DNA of 64,000 nt, taken from the NCBI RefSeq assembly GCF_018476885.1, contig NZ_JAHCVJ010000006.1, positions 124,001 to 188,000 of the forward strand. The letters are read 5' to 3'. The stretch comes from Geoanaerobacter pelophilus (GTDB taxonomy: Bacteria > Desulfobacterota > Desulfuromonadia > Geobacterales > DSM-12255). Of the stretch, positions 16,841 to 25,562 are shown one piece after another. Position 1 is the stretch's first letter; the number at the start of each line of letters is the position of its first letter. The notes below the pieces were generated by a model. That model made no database searches and was not told the origin of the DNA. It worked only from the letters and a program-made list of their open reading frames with translations. The position numbers and the translations under genes were made by a program.

Positions 16841-18114
16841 CAAAAAAGGGAATCATTATCGGAGTTATCCTGGCTGTAGCCATTGGCGGTGGCCTTTATT
16901 ATCGCAATCTTCAGTCTTCTGGCAACGAAGTGCATGCGGAACATAAGGAGGCCGGCCACAAGGAAGAAAAGGGCGGCCATGAAGCAGCCGGGGAGCATAA
17001 AGGCGAGAAGGAGGGGCATGAAGGCCACGCCGAGCATGGCGAGGCGGGGTGCATCAAGATGACTGCCGAGGTGCAGAAGCAGAACGGCGTGGTGGTCGTT
17101 CCGGCAAAAAAACAGAGGCTGGCAGGCGTCATCAGCGTTACCGGCAAGGTGGAGGCCAATGCCGACCGGATCGCCCATGTCTCGCCGCGCATCAGCGGCA
17201 AAGTCGTCAGCGTCAAGTCATCGTTGGGCGACGCCGTTTCAGCCGGGCAGGCACTGGCGACCCTGGATAGCGTCGAGCTGGGGGAAGCGCTCAACCGTTA
17301 CCACCAGTCAAAGACCAAGCTTGCCCTGGCTCAGTCCAACATGGACCGGATCAAGAATCTGGTGGAGAAAAAAATTGCGGCCCGCAAGGACATCCTCCAG
17401 GCGGAAACCGATTACAAAACCAGCCAGACCGAACTGCACACCGACGAAGAACGGTTGTCCCTCTATGGTGTTGCCAGTTCTGACCTGAAGGGAGAAGGCC
17501 GCAAAAAGCCGCTCCTGCCGGTCCGGTCACCCATCGGCGGCATCATCACCGAAAAACACGCCATTGTCGGCGAGCTTGCCGATCCCTCCAAGAGCCTCTA
17601 TACCGTGGCTGATCTCACCTCGGTCTGGGTCATGGTTGATATCAACGAAAAAGATCTGGCCAAGGTGCATCGCGGCCAGGCGGCAACCGTCAGGGTCGGC
17701 GCCTTTCCCGATCTTAAACTGAAAGGGCGCATCACCTACATTGCCGATCTGGTCAACGAGGCCAGCCGCACGGTCAAGGCACGGGTCGAGGTTGCTAATC
17801 CGGGACGCAAATTGAAACCGGAGATGTTCGCTACCGTGGAACTGACGCTGGCAGCTGACGCGCCGCCGGTGGTGGCTGTTCCCGAAGATGCCGTGCAGGA
17901 TCTGGATGGCAAGAAGGTGGTCTTTGTCGCGGAAGGAGACGCTGAGTTTGCGGCACGCCAGATTGAGCCGGGCCGGATGGCAAGCGGCATGGTGGAGATT
18001 GTTTCCGGCCTGCAGGAGGGAGAGCGCTATGCGGTCAAGGGAGCGTTCATTCTTAAATCGGAACTGAAGAAGGGTGAAGTTGTCGGTGATACCTGCGGGA
18101 GTGAGAAAAAATGA
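16837..18114 (+). CDS. Efflux RND periplasmic adaptor subunit, CzcB-like
   Basis: A 425-residue membrane-fusion protein. An N-terminal membrane anchor (IIIGVILAVAIGGGLYY) is followed by a His/Glu/Lys-rich linker at about residues 28-68 (many GH/EH pairs), a likely metal-binding segment. The rest is the adaptor core: VEANADRIAHVSPRISGKVVSV (lipoyl half), a coiled-coil hairpin, LPVRSPIGGIITEKHAIVGE (second lipoyl half), beta-barrel and membrane-proximal domains. It links the RND pump to the TolC-type channel. GTG start overlaps the previous stop. Confidence 0.88.
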   Translation: MTKKGIIIGVILAVAIGGGLYYRNLQSSGNEVHAEHKEAGHKEEKGGHEAAGEHKGEKEGHEGHAEHGEAGCIKMTAEVQKQNGVVVVPAKKQRLAGVISVTGKVEANADRIAHVSPRISGKVVSVKSSLGDAVSAGQALATLDSVELGEALNRYHQSKTKLALAQSNMDRIKNLVEKKIAARKDILQAETDYKTSQTELHTDEERLSLYGVASSDLKGEGRKKPLLPVRSPIGGIITEKHAIVGELADPSKSLYTVADLTSVWVMVDINEKDLAKVHRGQAATVRVGAFPDLKLKGRITYIADLVNEASRTVKARVEVANPGRKLKPEMFATVELTLAADAPPVVAVPEDAVQDLDGKKVVFVAEGDAEFAARQIEPGRMASGMVEIVSGLQEGERYAVKGAFILKSELKKGEVVGDTCGSEKK

Positions 18115-18175
18115 CGACAGATGCCATTGCGCCATTCCCGCTGTTTTCTTATTTCCGAACTGAAGCGAGGCACAG

Positions 18176-21100
18176 ATGCTAGAAAAACTGATTGCCTATA
18201 CCTTACGGCAGAAAGGGATGATCATATTCCTGTCGCTGCTGATTATCGTATTCGGATTGTATTCCTATCTACGGCTGCCGATAGATGCCTTTCCGGATGT
18301 CACCAACATCCAGGTTGAAGTCGTTAGCCACGCCGATGGTCTGTCCGCCTTAGAGATCGAACGCAACGTGACCTATCCGATCGAGATGGCCATGCGCGGC
18401 CTGCCGGATATCGAACAGATGCGGTCGGTCACCAAGTTCGGCCTGTCGATTGTCACCATTGTTTTCAAGGATGACGTCGATATTTATTTTGCGCGGCAAC
18501 TGGTGTTCGAGCGTTTGGCAGAGGCGCGGGAGAAGGTTCCCAAGGGGGTCGAAGTCGCCATGGGGCCGATCGGCACTGCCATGGGGGAGATCTACCAATA
18601 CACGCTCGAAGGCAAGATGCCGCAAGATCCGCAACAAAAGCTGGCCTACCTCACCAACCTGCGCACCATTCAGGAGTGGATCGTCACCCCGCAGTTGAAG
18701 AGCGTTGCCGGGGTCAATGAGATCAACTCCTTTGGCGGCTATTTCAAGCAGTATCAGGTGCTGGTGTCCCCGGAAAAACTGCTGAAATATGCCGTTACCG
18801 TGGATGACGTCTACACCGCCATCGGTAGCAACAACGAGAACGTCGGCGGCAACCTGCTGGAACGGGGCACTGACCAGTACATCGTCCGCGGGGTCGGGCT
18901 GATCAAGGATGTCAGCGACATTGAAAATATTGTACTGAAATCTGCCGGCGGCACTCCGACCTTTATCCGGGACGTGGCCCAGGTGAAGGTCGGCGAGGCC
19001 GTGCGGATGGGTGCGGCCATGAAGGATGGCAAGGATGAGTGTGTCGGCGGCATTGTCATGATGCTGCGCGGCGAGAACAGCCGCGACGTCGTAGCCCGGG
19101 TTGCGGCTAAAGTGAAGGAGATGAATGAAAACAATGTCCTGCCCGAGGGGATCAAGCTCGTTCCCTATTACGACCGGAGCGACATTGTAAGAGCGAGCGT
19201 TGCCACGGTCAACAAGGCGTTGCTCGAAGGCTCCATCCTGGTGCTGATCATCCTCTATCTCCTGCTGAACAGCTTCCGGGGAAGCATTGTAGTGCTCATC
19301 GCCTTGCCTCTGTCGCTGCTCGCGACCTTTATCGTCATGAAGCTGGTCGGCATAACCGCAAACCTGATGTCCCTGGGCGGCCTGGCCATCTCCATCGGCA
19401 TGATCATCGACACGACCATCATCCAGGTGGAAAACGTCCAGCGCCATTTGAGCGAGGAGGGGGGACGGCACCCCAAATTACTGACCGTGCTGAAAGCAGT
19501 CATGGAGGTCAGAAAACCGAGTATCTTCGGCGAGCTGATCATCGCCCTGACCTTTATCCCGATCCTTTCCCTGGAGGGGATCGAAGGGAAGATGTTCTCC
19601 CCGCTGGCCATAACCGTGGCGATCGCGCTGCTGGCCTCGCTATTCCTGTCGGTATTCGTCATCCCGGTGCTCTGCATCATGTTTCTGAAACCGCACCCGG
19701 AAAAAGAGAGCTTCATCATGAAGCATGCCAGCAGGCTCTATCTGCCTCTGCTCGAATATGCCATGAACACCAAGGGTGTGGTGCTGAGTGTTGCCGGTAT
19801 TCTCCTGGTTGCCTCGCTCTTTCTGGTAACGCGGCTGGGAACGGAATTCATCCCGATCATGGATGAAGGCTCATTCGACATGGATGTTGCCATGCTTCCC
19901 GGCGTTTCCCTGGCAAAGGCCATGGAGGTAAACCAGATGGCCGCTGCCAGGCTCAAGCAGTTTCCGGAACTGGATACTATCGTGGGGCGGACCGGGCAGA
20001 CCGGGGTCGCCCTGGATACCAGGGGGTCGGACAAGACCGGCTATGTGGGGATCTTCAAGCCGAAGAGCGAATGGAAACGGGACATCTCGAAAGAAGAGCT
20101 GACCAATGAGATGCGCAAGTCCCTGGAATCGGTTGCCGGGATCACCTTCGGTTTCAGCCAGCCGATCCAATGCCGGATCGATGAACTGGTTGCCGGTACC
20201 CGGGCCCAGCTGATCCTCAAGCTGTTTGGTGAGGATATCGGTGTCCTCAGTGAAAAATCGGCCGAGATTGCCAGGGTGCTGTCCACGGTCAAGGGCGGGA
20301 CCGATCTTAATGCGGAAAAAGTCACCGGACAACCATACCTGACTGTCAACATCGACCGGTCGCGAATTGCCCGCTATGGCCTCAATATCAGCGATGTCCA
20401 GAAGGTGATCGAAATCGCCGTTGCCGGTAAAGCGGCATCACAGCTGTTTGAGGAAAACCGGAGTTTTGATATCTCGGTCCGGTTGCCGGAAGAGAAAAGG
20501 AATTCCCTGGAGGCGATCAAAAACCTGATGATCACCACAAAAACCGGAATCAACGTGCCGCTCGAACAGCTGGCAGAGGTGAAGATGATCGAGGGGCCGG
20601 CCCAGATCAGCCGTCAGGATGGCGTGAGAAGGATCGGCATCGAGATGAACATTACCGGCCGGGATATCGGCAGTTTCGTCGCTGAGGCCAGGCAGAAGAT
20701 CAAGGAACAGGTCAAACTGCCGCCAGGTTATTATCTCACCTGGGGCGGCCAGTTTGAGAATCAGCAGCGGGCCATGAACAAGCTGATGATCATTGGGCCG
20801 GTGGCCATCGGGATGATCCTGTTATTGCTCTATGTCACCTTCAGGTCGATCCGGCTGGCGCTGCTGGTCATTTCCAACCTGCCGTTTGCCCTGATCGGTG
20901 GGGTCTTTGCGCTCTTCATCTCCGGGCAATACCTCTCGGTTCCGGCATCGGTCGGGTTTGTGGTCCTGTTCGGCGTTGCCGTGCTGAACGGGCTGGTATT
21001 GGTGTCGCGGATCTCGCAGCTGCGCGACGAAGGGCTTGAACTGCAGGAGGCGATCAGGAAAGGGAGCCTGGACCGCTTGCGTCCGGTAATGATGACCGCA

Positions 21101-21280
21101 TCGATCGCAATCTTCAGTCTGATCCCGATGCTGCTTGCCGGTGGAGCCGGGTCTGAAATCCAGAAGCCGCTGGCAACTGTTGTTGTCGGTGGTTTGGTGA
21201 CTTCAACCCTGCTTACGCTGCTGATCATTCCGTCGGTGTACAGCTGGTTTGAAAAGAGAGAGCCTGAAGCAGAGATGTAG
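18176..21280 (+). CDS. Heavy-metal efflux RND permease, CzcA/CusA family
   Basis: A 1034-residue RND pump with two six-helix halves and two large periplasmic loops. Family marks are LPIDAFPDVTNIQVEV near the N-terminus, the TM4 segment GGLAISIGMIIDTTIIQVENV with the proton-relay Asp, and GTEFIPIMDEGSFDMDVAMLPG. The TM4 motif differs from classic CzcA (DFGxxVDGAVVxVEN) and from the CusA in this window, so the exported ion cannot be named with confidence. It starts 61 bases after the adaptor gene. Proton-driven export of divalent cations is the usual role. Confidence 0.88.
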   Translation: MLEKLIAYTLRQKGMIIFLSLLIIVFGLYSYLRLPIDAFPDVTNIQVEVVSHADGLSALEIERNVTYPIEMAMRGLPDIEQMRSVTKFGLSIVTIVFKDDVDIYFARQLVFERLAEAREKVPKGVEVAMGPIGTAMGEIYQYTLEGKMPQDPQQKLAYLTNLRTIQEWIVTPQLKSVAGVNEINSFGGYFKQYQVLVSPEKLLKYAVTVDDVYTAIGSNNENVGGNLLERGTDQYIVRGVGLIKDVSDIENIVLKSAGGTPTFIRDVAQVKVGEAVRMGAAMKDGKDECVGGIVMMLRGENSRDVVARVAAKVKEMNENNVLPEGIKLVPYYDRSDIVRASVATVNKALLEGSILVLIILYLLLNSFRGSIVVLIALPLSLLATFIVMKLVGITANLMSLGGLAISIGMIIDTTIIQVENVQRHLSEEGGRHPKLLTVLKAVMEVRKPSIFGELIIALTFIPILSLEGIEGKMFSPLAITVAIALLASLFLSVFVIPVLCIMFLKPHPEKESFIMKHASRLYLPLLEYAMNTKGVVLSVAGILLVASLFLVTRLGTEFIPIMDEGSFDMDVAMLPGVSLAKAMEVNQMAAARLKQFPELDTIVGRTGQTGVALDTRGSDKTGYVGIFKPKSEWKRDISKEELTNEMRKSLESVAGITFGFSQPIQCRIDELVAGTRAQLILKLFGEDIGVLSEKSAEIARVLSTVKGGTDLNAEKVTGQPYLTVNIDRSRIARYGLNISDVQKVIEIAVAGKAASQLFEENRSFDISVRLPEEKRNSLEAIKNLMITTKTGINVPLEQLAEVKMIEGPAQISRQDGVRRIGIEMNITGRDIGSFVAEARQKIKEQVKLPPGYYLTWGGQFENQQRAMNKLMIIGPVAIGMILLLLYVTFRSIRLALLVISNLPFALIGGVFALFISGQYLSVPASVGFVVLFGVAVLNGLVLVSRISQLRDEGLELQEAIRKGSLDRLRPVMMTASIAIFSLIPMLLAGGAGSEIQKPLATVVVGGLVTSTLLTLLIIPSVYSWFEKREPEAEM

Positions 21281-21306
21281 CAGCCTTAATTGATCAAGGG
21301 GGAGAT

Positions 21307-21648
21307 ATGAAAGAGATCAAGGCAATAATACGGCCGGCCAAATTACTGGAGGTAACCGAAGAACTGCAGAGCATTGCCGGCCTGCCGGGAGTGACCGTGT
21401 CGGAAATCAGGGGCTTCGGCAAAAGCAGGGCCAAGGGTGCAAAAGACAAAGTCATGTATGAGATGGTGGAATTCATTCCGCGGATTCAACTGGAAGTCGT
21501 GGTCGATGACGCGATGGTTGATGCTGTTGTCAATGTCATCCAGAAATACGCCCATACCGGCAATACCGGTGACGGGAAAATATTCGTCTCGACGATTGAT
21601 GACATAATAAAGATCAGAACCAATGAGCGGGGGCGAGATGCTCTTTAG
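21307..21648 (+). CDS. PII-like signalling protein linked to metal efflux
   Basis: A 113-residue GlnB-fold protein with the C-terminal PII signature TGNTGDGKIFV at about 84-94 and a 21-residue T-loop region starting GFGKSRAKGAKDK. When aligned to E. coli GlnB the uridylylated Tyr51 position is Glu and Tyr46 is Asp, so classic uridylylation is unlikely. It begins 26 bases after the RND permease, with GGGGGAG as ribosome site. A PII group genetically linked to metal-efflux RND pumps (PII-NG) is known; this gene fits that context. Ligand and partner are not known from sequence. Confidence 0.8.
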   Translation: MKEIKAIIRPAKLLEVTEELQSIAGLPGVTVSEIRGFGKSRAKGAKDKVMYEMVEFIPRIQLEVVVDDAMVDAVVNVIQKYAHTGNTGDGKIFVSTIDDIIKIRTNERGRDAL

Positions 21649-21705
21649 CGTCTCGCCTGCAAAATTCAGATGCCTGTAAAACAGCAAGCAAAAGGAGCAA
21701 GAATA

Positions 21706-22296
21706 ATGAAAAGGGTAACGTTAATCTGTGCCATTATCCTCATCAGCGCATACCTTGGCGGGTGTGCGGCAAGTCTCAGCAAACAGGCTGCCGTCAGCAG
21801 CAGGAGCAATGTCTTTAGCAGCAACGGCGATACTGTCCCTATTCAGGCAGGCCAGTCGGACTTGAACATCTCGGCGAGCCTGAAGACCCACCGGGAGTTT
21901 GACTGCCCCATCAACCAGCAGCATTCCCACGGCACACCCGACTACAAGCTGTTGATCAATATTGACGGCCAGCCGCTCCTCATATCGGGGGAGCTGAAGG
22001 AAGAGAACCTTTCTGCTGGCTCCAGCGATCCTGAGGCCGGGGTTGGCGTCAGATACAATTTTCGGCAGAAGCTGCGGCTGGCGAGCGGTAAGCATCAGCT
22101 TATCGTCAGTTTGCCAGATGATGGGATTGCCGTGGCCAGGGAGATTGTGCTCGATGAAAAGACTATCAACAGTGTGAGAATTGAGCCGGTTTATAATTCA
22201 CGATCAGGTTCCCAGCGGAGCTCGACCGTGCCGGTCGCCGACTTCCATGAAGGTATCAAGGGAGTAAAGGTTACCATCAATGGAGTGCCGCTCTGA
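21706..22296 (+). CDS. Putative lipoprotein of unknown function
   Basis: From ATG 21706 (AAAGGAG eight bases upstream) the product is 196 residues, beginning MKRVTLICAIILISAYLGGCAASL: a signal peptide ending in the lipobox LGGC. The mature part is soluble with a beta-rich look (DYKLLINIDGQPLLISGEL, GKHQLIVSLPDDGIAVAREIVL). I do not recognise the family. It follows the PII-like gene in the same direction and may be the last gene of the efflux operon. Confidence 0.65.
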   Translation: MKRVTLICAIILISAYLGGCAASLSKQAAVSSRSNVFSSNGDTVPIQAGQSDLNISASLKTHREFDCPINQQHSHGTPDYKLLINIDGQPLLISGELKEENLSAGSSDPEAGVGVRYNFRQKLRLASGKHQLIVSLPDDGIAVAREIVLDEKTINSVRIEPVYNSRSGSQRSSTVPVADFHEGIKGVKVTINGVPL

Positions 22297-22366
22297 GAGA
22301 ATTGCCGGTAAAATCATGTAGTCGGCACCTTGACGCGCCGCTGCTTCTGTGCCATAAACAAGCATC

Positions 22367-23194
22367 ATGATAAAGCGCCAGACAACAATCAACAGGATCT
22401 TTAAGATCACCGGAATCGGCCTGCACAGCGGCAGAAATGTCACCCTTGAGTTCCTGCCGCGACGCGAGGCCGGGATAGCTTTTATTGCTAACGGCTGCAT
22501 GATTCCGGCGCGCTACGATCATGTGGCTGATACTCGGCTCTCCACCCAGATTGCCAGCGAAAACGCTTCTATCTCCACCATCGAGCATCTGATGGCTGCC
22601 TTTTATTTCGCAGGTGTTACCAACTGTCTGGTGTACATCGATGGCCCGGAGATCCCGATTCTCGATGGCTCGGCCTGGGAGTTCTACCATGAAATGTGGC
22701 GGGCCGGGGTCTATGAATTCCCGGATTCCGGGGTTTATCTCAAGGTGCTCAAGCCGGTGGAGGCGCGCAATAACGACGCCTGGATTCGGGTCAAGCCGCT
22801 CAATACCCTGGATATAACGATGTCCATTGATTTCAGGGAGCCTGTCGGCAAGCAGAAGAAGCGGGTGACCGATGTCGAGAACGCCTTTTCCATCATAAAC
22901 TCGCGCACCTTTGGCTTTTTAGAAGAGCTTGAGGCGATCCAGAGAGCCGGTCTGGCAAAGGGGGCATCCCTTGACAATGCCGTGGCCATTGGCGAGGACA
23001 GCATCGTAAATCCCGATGGTCTGCGCTACAAAAAGGAACTGGTCAACCACAAGATACTGGACTGCATCGGCGATCTCTACACCAGCGGTTATCGGCTTCT
23101 CGGCAAGGTCGAGGCGTTCAAGACCGGCCATTACCTGAACAACCTGCTACTCCGCGAAATCTTCTCTTCTCCGGACAACTACGCAATTTATTGA
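22367..23194 (+). CDS. lpxC: UDP-3-O-acyl-N-acetylglucosamine deacetylase (short form)
   Basis: LpxC removes the acetyl group in the committed step of lipid A synthesis, using zinc. Visible motifs: TTINRIFKITGIGLHSGRNVTL at the N-terminus, ISTIEHLMAAF (zinc His and catalytic Glu), NSRTFGFLEE, HKILDCIGDLY (second zinc His and Asp) and KTGHYLNNLLL (catalytic His). All expected catalytic residues appear present. At 275 residues it is about 30 shorter than the E. coli enzyme, mainly at the C-terminus. A housekeeping copy elsewhere is possible, which would make this a divergent paralogue. Confidence 0.88.
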   Translation: MIKRQTTINRIFKITGIGLHSGRNVTLEFLPRREAGIAFIANGCMIPARYDHVADTRLSTQIASENASISTIEHLMAAFYFAGVTNCLVYIDGPEIPILDGSAWEFYHEMWRAGVYEFPDSGVYLKVLKPVEARNNDAWIRVKPLNTLDITMSIDFREPVGKQKKRVTDVENAFSIINSRTFGFLEELEAIQRAGLAKGASLDNAVAIGEDSIVNPDGLRYKKELVNHKILDCIGDLYTSGYRLLGKVEAFKTGHYLNNLLLREIFSSPDNYAIY

Positions 23195-23229
23195 ACCTAT
23201 TCACTGCTTAATAAAACGGTGGCATTACT

Positions 23230-23526
23230 TTGTCTTTTACCATTGAAGTGACTGAACAGCAGATCCGCCGGGAAAAGGACAAGGCCCGAGAGCTGCGGAA
23301 AAGCCGCTGGTGGCAGAATATCGTTGCCAAGGGGGTCTGTCACTGGTGCGGTGGGAGCTTCCCCAAAGAGGAGCTTACCATGGACCACGTGGTGCCCATT
23401 ACGCGTGGAGGGCTGAGCAGCCGTGGCAACCTGGTGCCTGCCTGCAAAGAGTGCAACAGCCGGAAGAAGTACCTGCTGCCGATGGAGTGGGAGGAATATC
23501 TGAACAGTGTCAAGGATGAGAAGTGA
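23230..23526 (+). CDS. HNH endonuclease family protein (98 aa)
   Basis: A compact HNH protein with two CxxC knuckles (C37/C40 in CHWCGG, C72/C75 in CKECNSRKK) flanking the DHVVPITRGGLSSRGNL core that holds the Asp-His pair and the Asn. Such stand-alone HNH proteins bind zinc and cut or nick DNA; the physiological target is unknown. The start is TTG 23230 with GGTGG upstream. Its stop overlaps the next gene by four bases, so the two are translationally coupled. Confidence 0.8.
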   Translation: MSFTIEVTEQQIRREKDKARELRKSRWWQNIVAKGVCHWCGGSFPKEELTMDHVVPITRGGLSSRGNLVPACKECNSRKKYLLPMEWEEYLNSVKDEK

Positions 23527-24158
23527 ACGGTAGCGCAAAAACAAAATCCTGCAAGGCGGTTATTTACGACTGTGACGGCGTCATGTTCGACTCTTTCGAC
23601 GCCAACCTCCGTTTTTACCAGCGGATCATGGAAATCATGGGGCGTCAGCCGCTGGATACCGCAGATGAAGAGCATATGCGGGTGTTGCACACCTATGCCA
23701 ACCGGGAGGTGCTCGCCTATTTTTTCCCGGAGCCGGCCGGGTTCCAGGCCGCAGTTGCTGCGGCAGCGTCGATCGATTACCTGGAGCTGGTGCCGTTCAT
23801 GATCATGGAAGACGGTTTCCGCGAGACCCTCGATAGCCTCAGTGGCAGGGTTGAGCTTGCAGTCTGTACCAACCGCTCCACCTCGATGGACATGGTACTG
23901 GAGTCGTTCGGCCTTGCCCGATATTTCGGCTGTGTCATGACAGCCAGCAAGGTTGCCAATCCCAAGCCCCACCCGGAGCCGTTACTCAAGGTGCTTGACC
24001 ATTATGGCATTGCTCCGTCTGAGGCGCTGTTTGTCGGTGATTCCGAGGTGGACCAGCTCGCGGCCAGAGCCGCACAAGTGCCCTTTATCGCCTACAAGGC
24101 CGACCATCAGGCTTTTGCCCGCATCAATAACCACCGTGACATTCTGCAGCTTCTTTAA
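23523..24158 (+). CDS. HAD-superfamily hydrolase, phosphoglycolate-phosphatase-like
   Basis: A 211-residue HAD phosphatase. Motif I is AVIYDCDGVMFDS (nucleophile and acid Asp at about 16 and 18), motif II AVCTNRST, motif III NPKPHPEPLLKVL (Lys), and motif IV ALFVGDSEVDQLAA. A helical cap lies between motifs I and II. Substrate cannot be assigned from sequence, though phosphoglycolate phosphatase (Gph) is the closest well-known pattern. GTG 23523 overlaps the HNH stop. Confidence 0.8.
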   Translation: MNGSAKTKSCKAVIYDCDGVMFDSFDANLRFYQRIMEIMGRQPLDTADEEHMRVLHTYANREVLAYFFPEPAGFQAAVAAAASIDYLELVPFMIMEDGFRETLDSLSGRVELAVCTNRSTSMDMVLESFGLARYFGCVMTASKVANPKPHPEPLLKVLDHYGIAPSEALFVGDSEVDQLAARAAQVPFIAYKADHQAFARINNHRDILQLL

Positions 24159-24183
24159 AATAATTAATTAACTCTGTTTACTG

Positions 24184-24242
24184 TTGAATTAAAAGCCTTA
24201 GAACCTTATAATCCCGACAGATTCCCGGTCAAACCGGAAATC
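24184..24242 (+). promoter_or_regulatory. Sigma-70-like promoter with dyad over the start site
   Basis: TTGAAT at 24184-24189 and a perfect TATAAT at 24207-24212 are separated by 17 bases, a good vegetative promoter for the transglutaminase-like gene. An inverted repeat, GATTCCCGGT (24220-24229) and ACCGGAAATC (24233-24242) with one mismatch, starts right at the predicted transcription start, where a repressor operator or a 5' hairpin could act. Confidence 0.55.
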
Positions 24243-24258
24243 TCTGCTGGGAGGGGTT

Positions 24259-24870
24259 ATGCAAAGAGTCTTGATAGTGCTGTGTGCAATCGCGCTTGCC
24301 TTCTGTTGCGGCTTTTATGCTGCTGACCGGCGCAGTAAACCCTCGGATGTTTCCTTCCATAACATGATCGTCGATCCCCCCAAGTCCCTGACAGTGTTGA
24401 TTACCCCGAAAGACAAGCGGGTCCGGAAGCTTGCGGCCCAACTAAAGACCCCGGAAAACGCCTTCTCGTATGTGCGCGACCGGATCGCCAATGACCCTTC
24501 GCTGCCGGTCACCTCCGCCGGGGAGATCCTGTCCGAAGGGCGGGCCAGTTGTATCGGCAAGGCGGTGCTGCTCTGTTCACTGTATCGTGCCATGGGGATT
24601 CCGGCTAAATCGGTCCGGGTGGTTACCGGCGAGGTGGATGATCCGAATGCCATCATCGACCATGCCTGGGTCGAGACCGAGCTGGGAGGGGTCTGTATCC
24701 AGCAGGATGCTTCCAACCTGCTGGGGCTGTTCATGTTCGATCAGTTCAAGGATCTTCTCTATACCCGCACCTTCATCCGCCGCGAGGGTTTTGCCTTCAA
24801 CGACAAGTCGTTTGCCATCGTATCCCGGCTGAACATGTTGAAAGGTTTCGGCCACCCGGCAGTGCCGTAA
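24259..24870 (+). CDS. Transglutaminase-like domain protein, membrane-anchored or exported
   Basis: A 203-residue protein with an N-terminal hydrophobic segment (VLIVLCAIALAFCCGFYAA) and a transglutaminase-like fold. The likely triad is C98 in EGRASCIGKAVLLCSLYRAMGIP, H135 in DHAWVETEL and D150 in IQQDAS. Bacterial members are usually peptidases or act on envelope proteins; substrate is unknown. It has its own promoter and a strong GGGAGGGG ribosome site. The next gene to the right is convergent. Confidence 0.75.
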   Translation: MQRVLIVLCAIALAFCCGFYAADRRSKPSDVSFHNMIVDPPKSLTVLITPKDKRVRKLAAQLKTPENAFSYVRDRIANDPSLPVTSAGEILSEGRASCIGKAVLLCSLYRAMGIPAKSVRVVTGEVDDPNAIIDHAWVETELGGVCIQQDASNLLGLFMFDQFKDLLYTRTFIRREGFAFNDKSFAIVSRLNMLKGFGHPAVP

Positions 24871-24932
24871 AAACACTCCAGGCTCATAACCTCGCATCTT
24901 TCTTGTATCCCCTTCGGCAGTTGCAGAAACGC

Positions 24933-25406
24933 CTAATTGCTGAGATACCGCTCAAGCCGCTGTTTCCAACTCTCCACAGTAGCTCTGTCCGATCCTCCTT
25001 CGAAAAAACGTCCCGGAGGGAATAGCGGATAATCCTTACCGCTTCTGAGCTTAAGCACCAGGTAGTACCAGGTCACGAAATTGGACTTTTTGCCGAGATA
25101 CCCTATGCCGACGCCGACTATGTCGCTAAAGGGGATAGTCTGCTTCTTCGTGCTGAAGCGGTTGGTGTCTTCAATGGTGATGGAGCGCTTTTCGGGGTCA
25201 ACGGTCACGGTCTGTTTGCCGCTTGTCAAGAGACTGGCAACCCCAATGAGCAGGAGGAGCAAGCCCAAAAGAAACCCAGCACCGGTGTTGCTGCCAATAC
25301 CTTCGAATCCATGGCAGCCGATCGCGAGTATCATCCCCACTGCCGCGCACACCATTGAGAGCATCTTTTGTTTACTAGGATTGTTCTGAGTCTTCCAAGC
25401 TTCCAT
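24933..25406 (-). CDS. Membrane protein of unknown function (putative integron cassette)
   Basis: A 157-residue protein (ATG 25406, AGGA eight bases upstream) with two predicted membrane helices (about 17-35 and 42-62) followed by a soluble C-terminal part that reads like a PH-type/bPH domain (VTVDPEKRSITIEDTNRF, IPFSDIVGVGIGYLGKK). I do not recognise a named family. It lies just downstream, in its own direction, of an attC-like hairpin at 25467-25520, so it is plausibly a mobile gene cassette. Confidence 0.55.
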   Translation of the reverse strand: MEAWKTQNNPSKQKMLSMVCAAVGMILAIGCHGFEGIGSNTGAGFLLGLLLLLIGVASLLTSGKQTVTVDPEKRSITIEDTNRFSTKKQTIPFSDIVGVGIGYLGKKSNFVTWYYLVLKLRSGKDYPLFPPGRFFEGGSDRATVESWKQRLERYLSN

Positions 25407-25466
25407 AGCCAAGTTCCTGAAGCGATGCTAAAAAGATTCGATAGTAACGAAGATTTCTTCAAATTA

Positions 25467-25520
25467 TGCTAACGGTTATGAGGCTCACCCGCCCTCGGCG
25501 GGTCTTGCCGATAGTTGGGG
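25467..25520 (-). repeat. attC-like integron recombination site B
   Basis: Read on the minus strand the site starts CCCCAACTATCGG, has a perfect 7-bp inner stem ACCCGCC/GGCGGGT (25487-25493 with 25497-25503), and ends TAACCGTTAGCA. The ends resemble the attC R'' (YAAC) and R' (GTTA) boxes and the right arm GTGAGCCTCATAACCGTTAG closely matches site C at 42180-42241 (GTCAGCCTCGCTACCGTTAG). The outer boxes deviate slightly from the RYYYAAC/GTTRRRY consensus. Confidence 0.6.
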
Positions 25521-25562
25521 TGAATATATGAATGACTCTCGCAGACATCCCCAAGCCTCTTT

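Noticed and set aside
18350-19471. 373-codon antisense frame over the CzcA-like gene
   Set aside because: Composition is that of a frame-shifted shadow of the real RND gene, with no start signal or recognisable domain.
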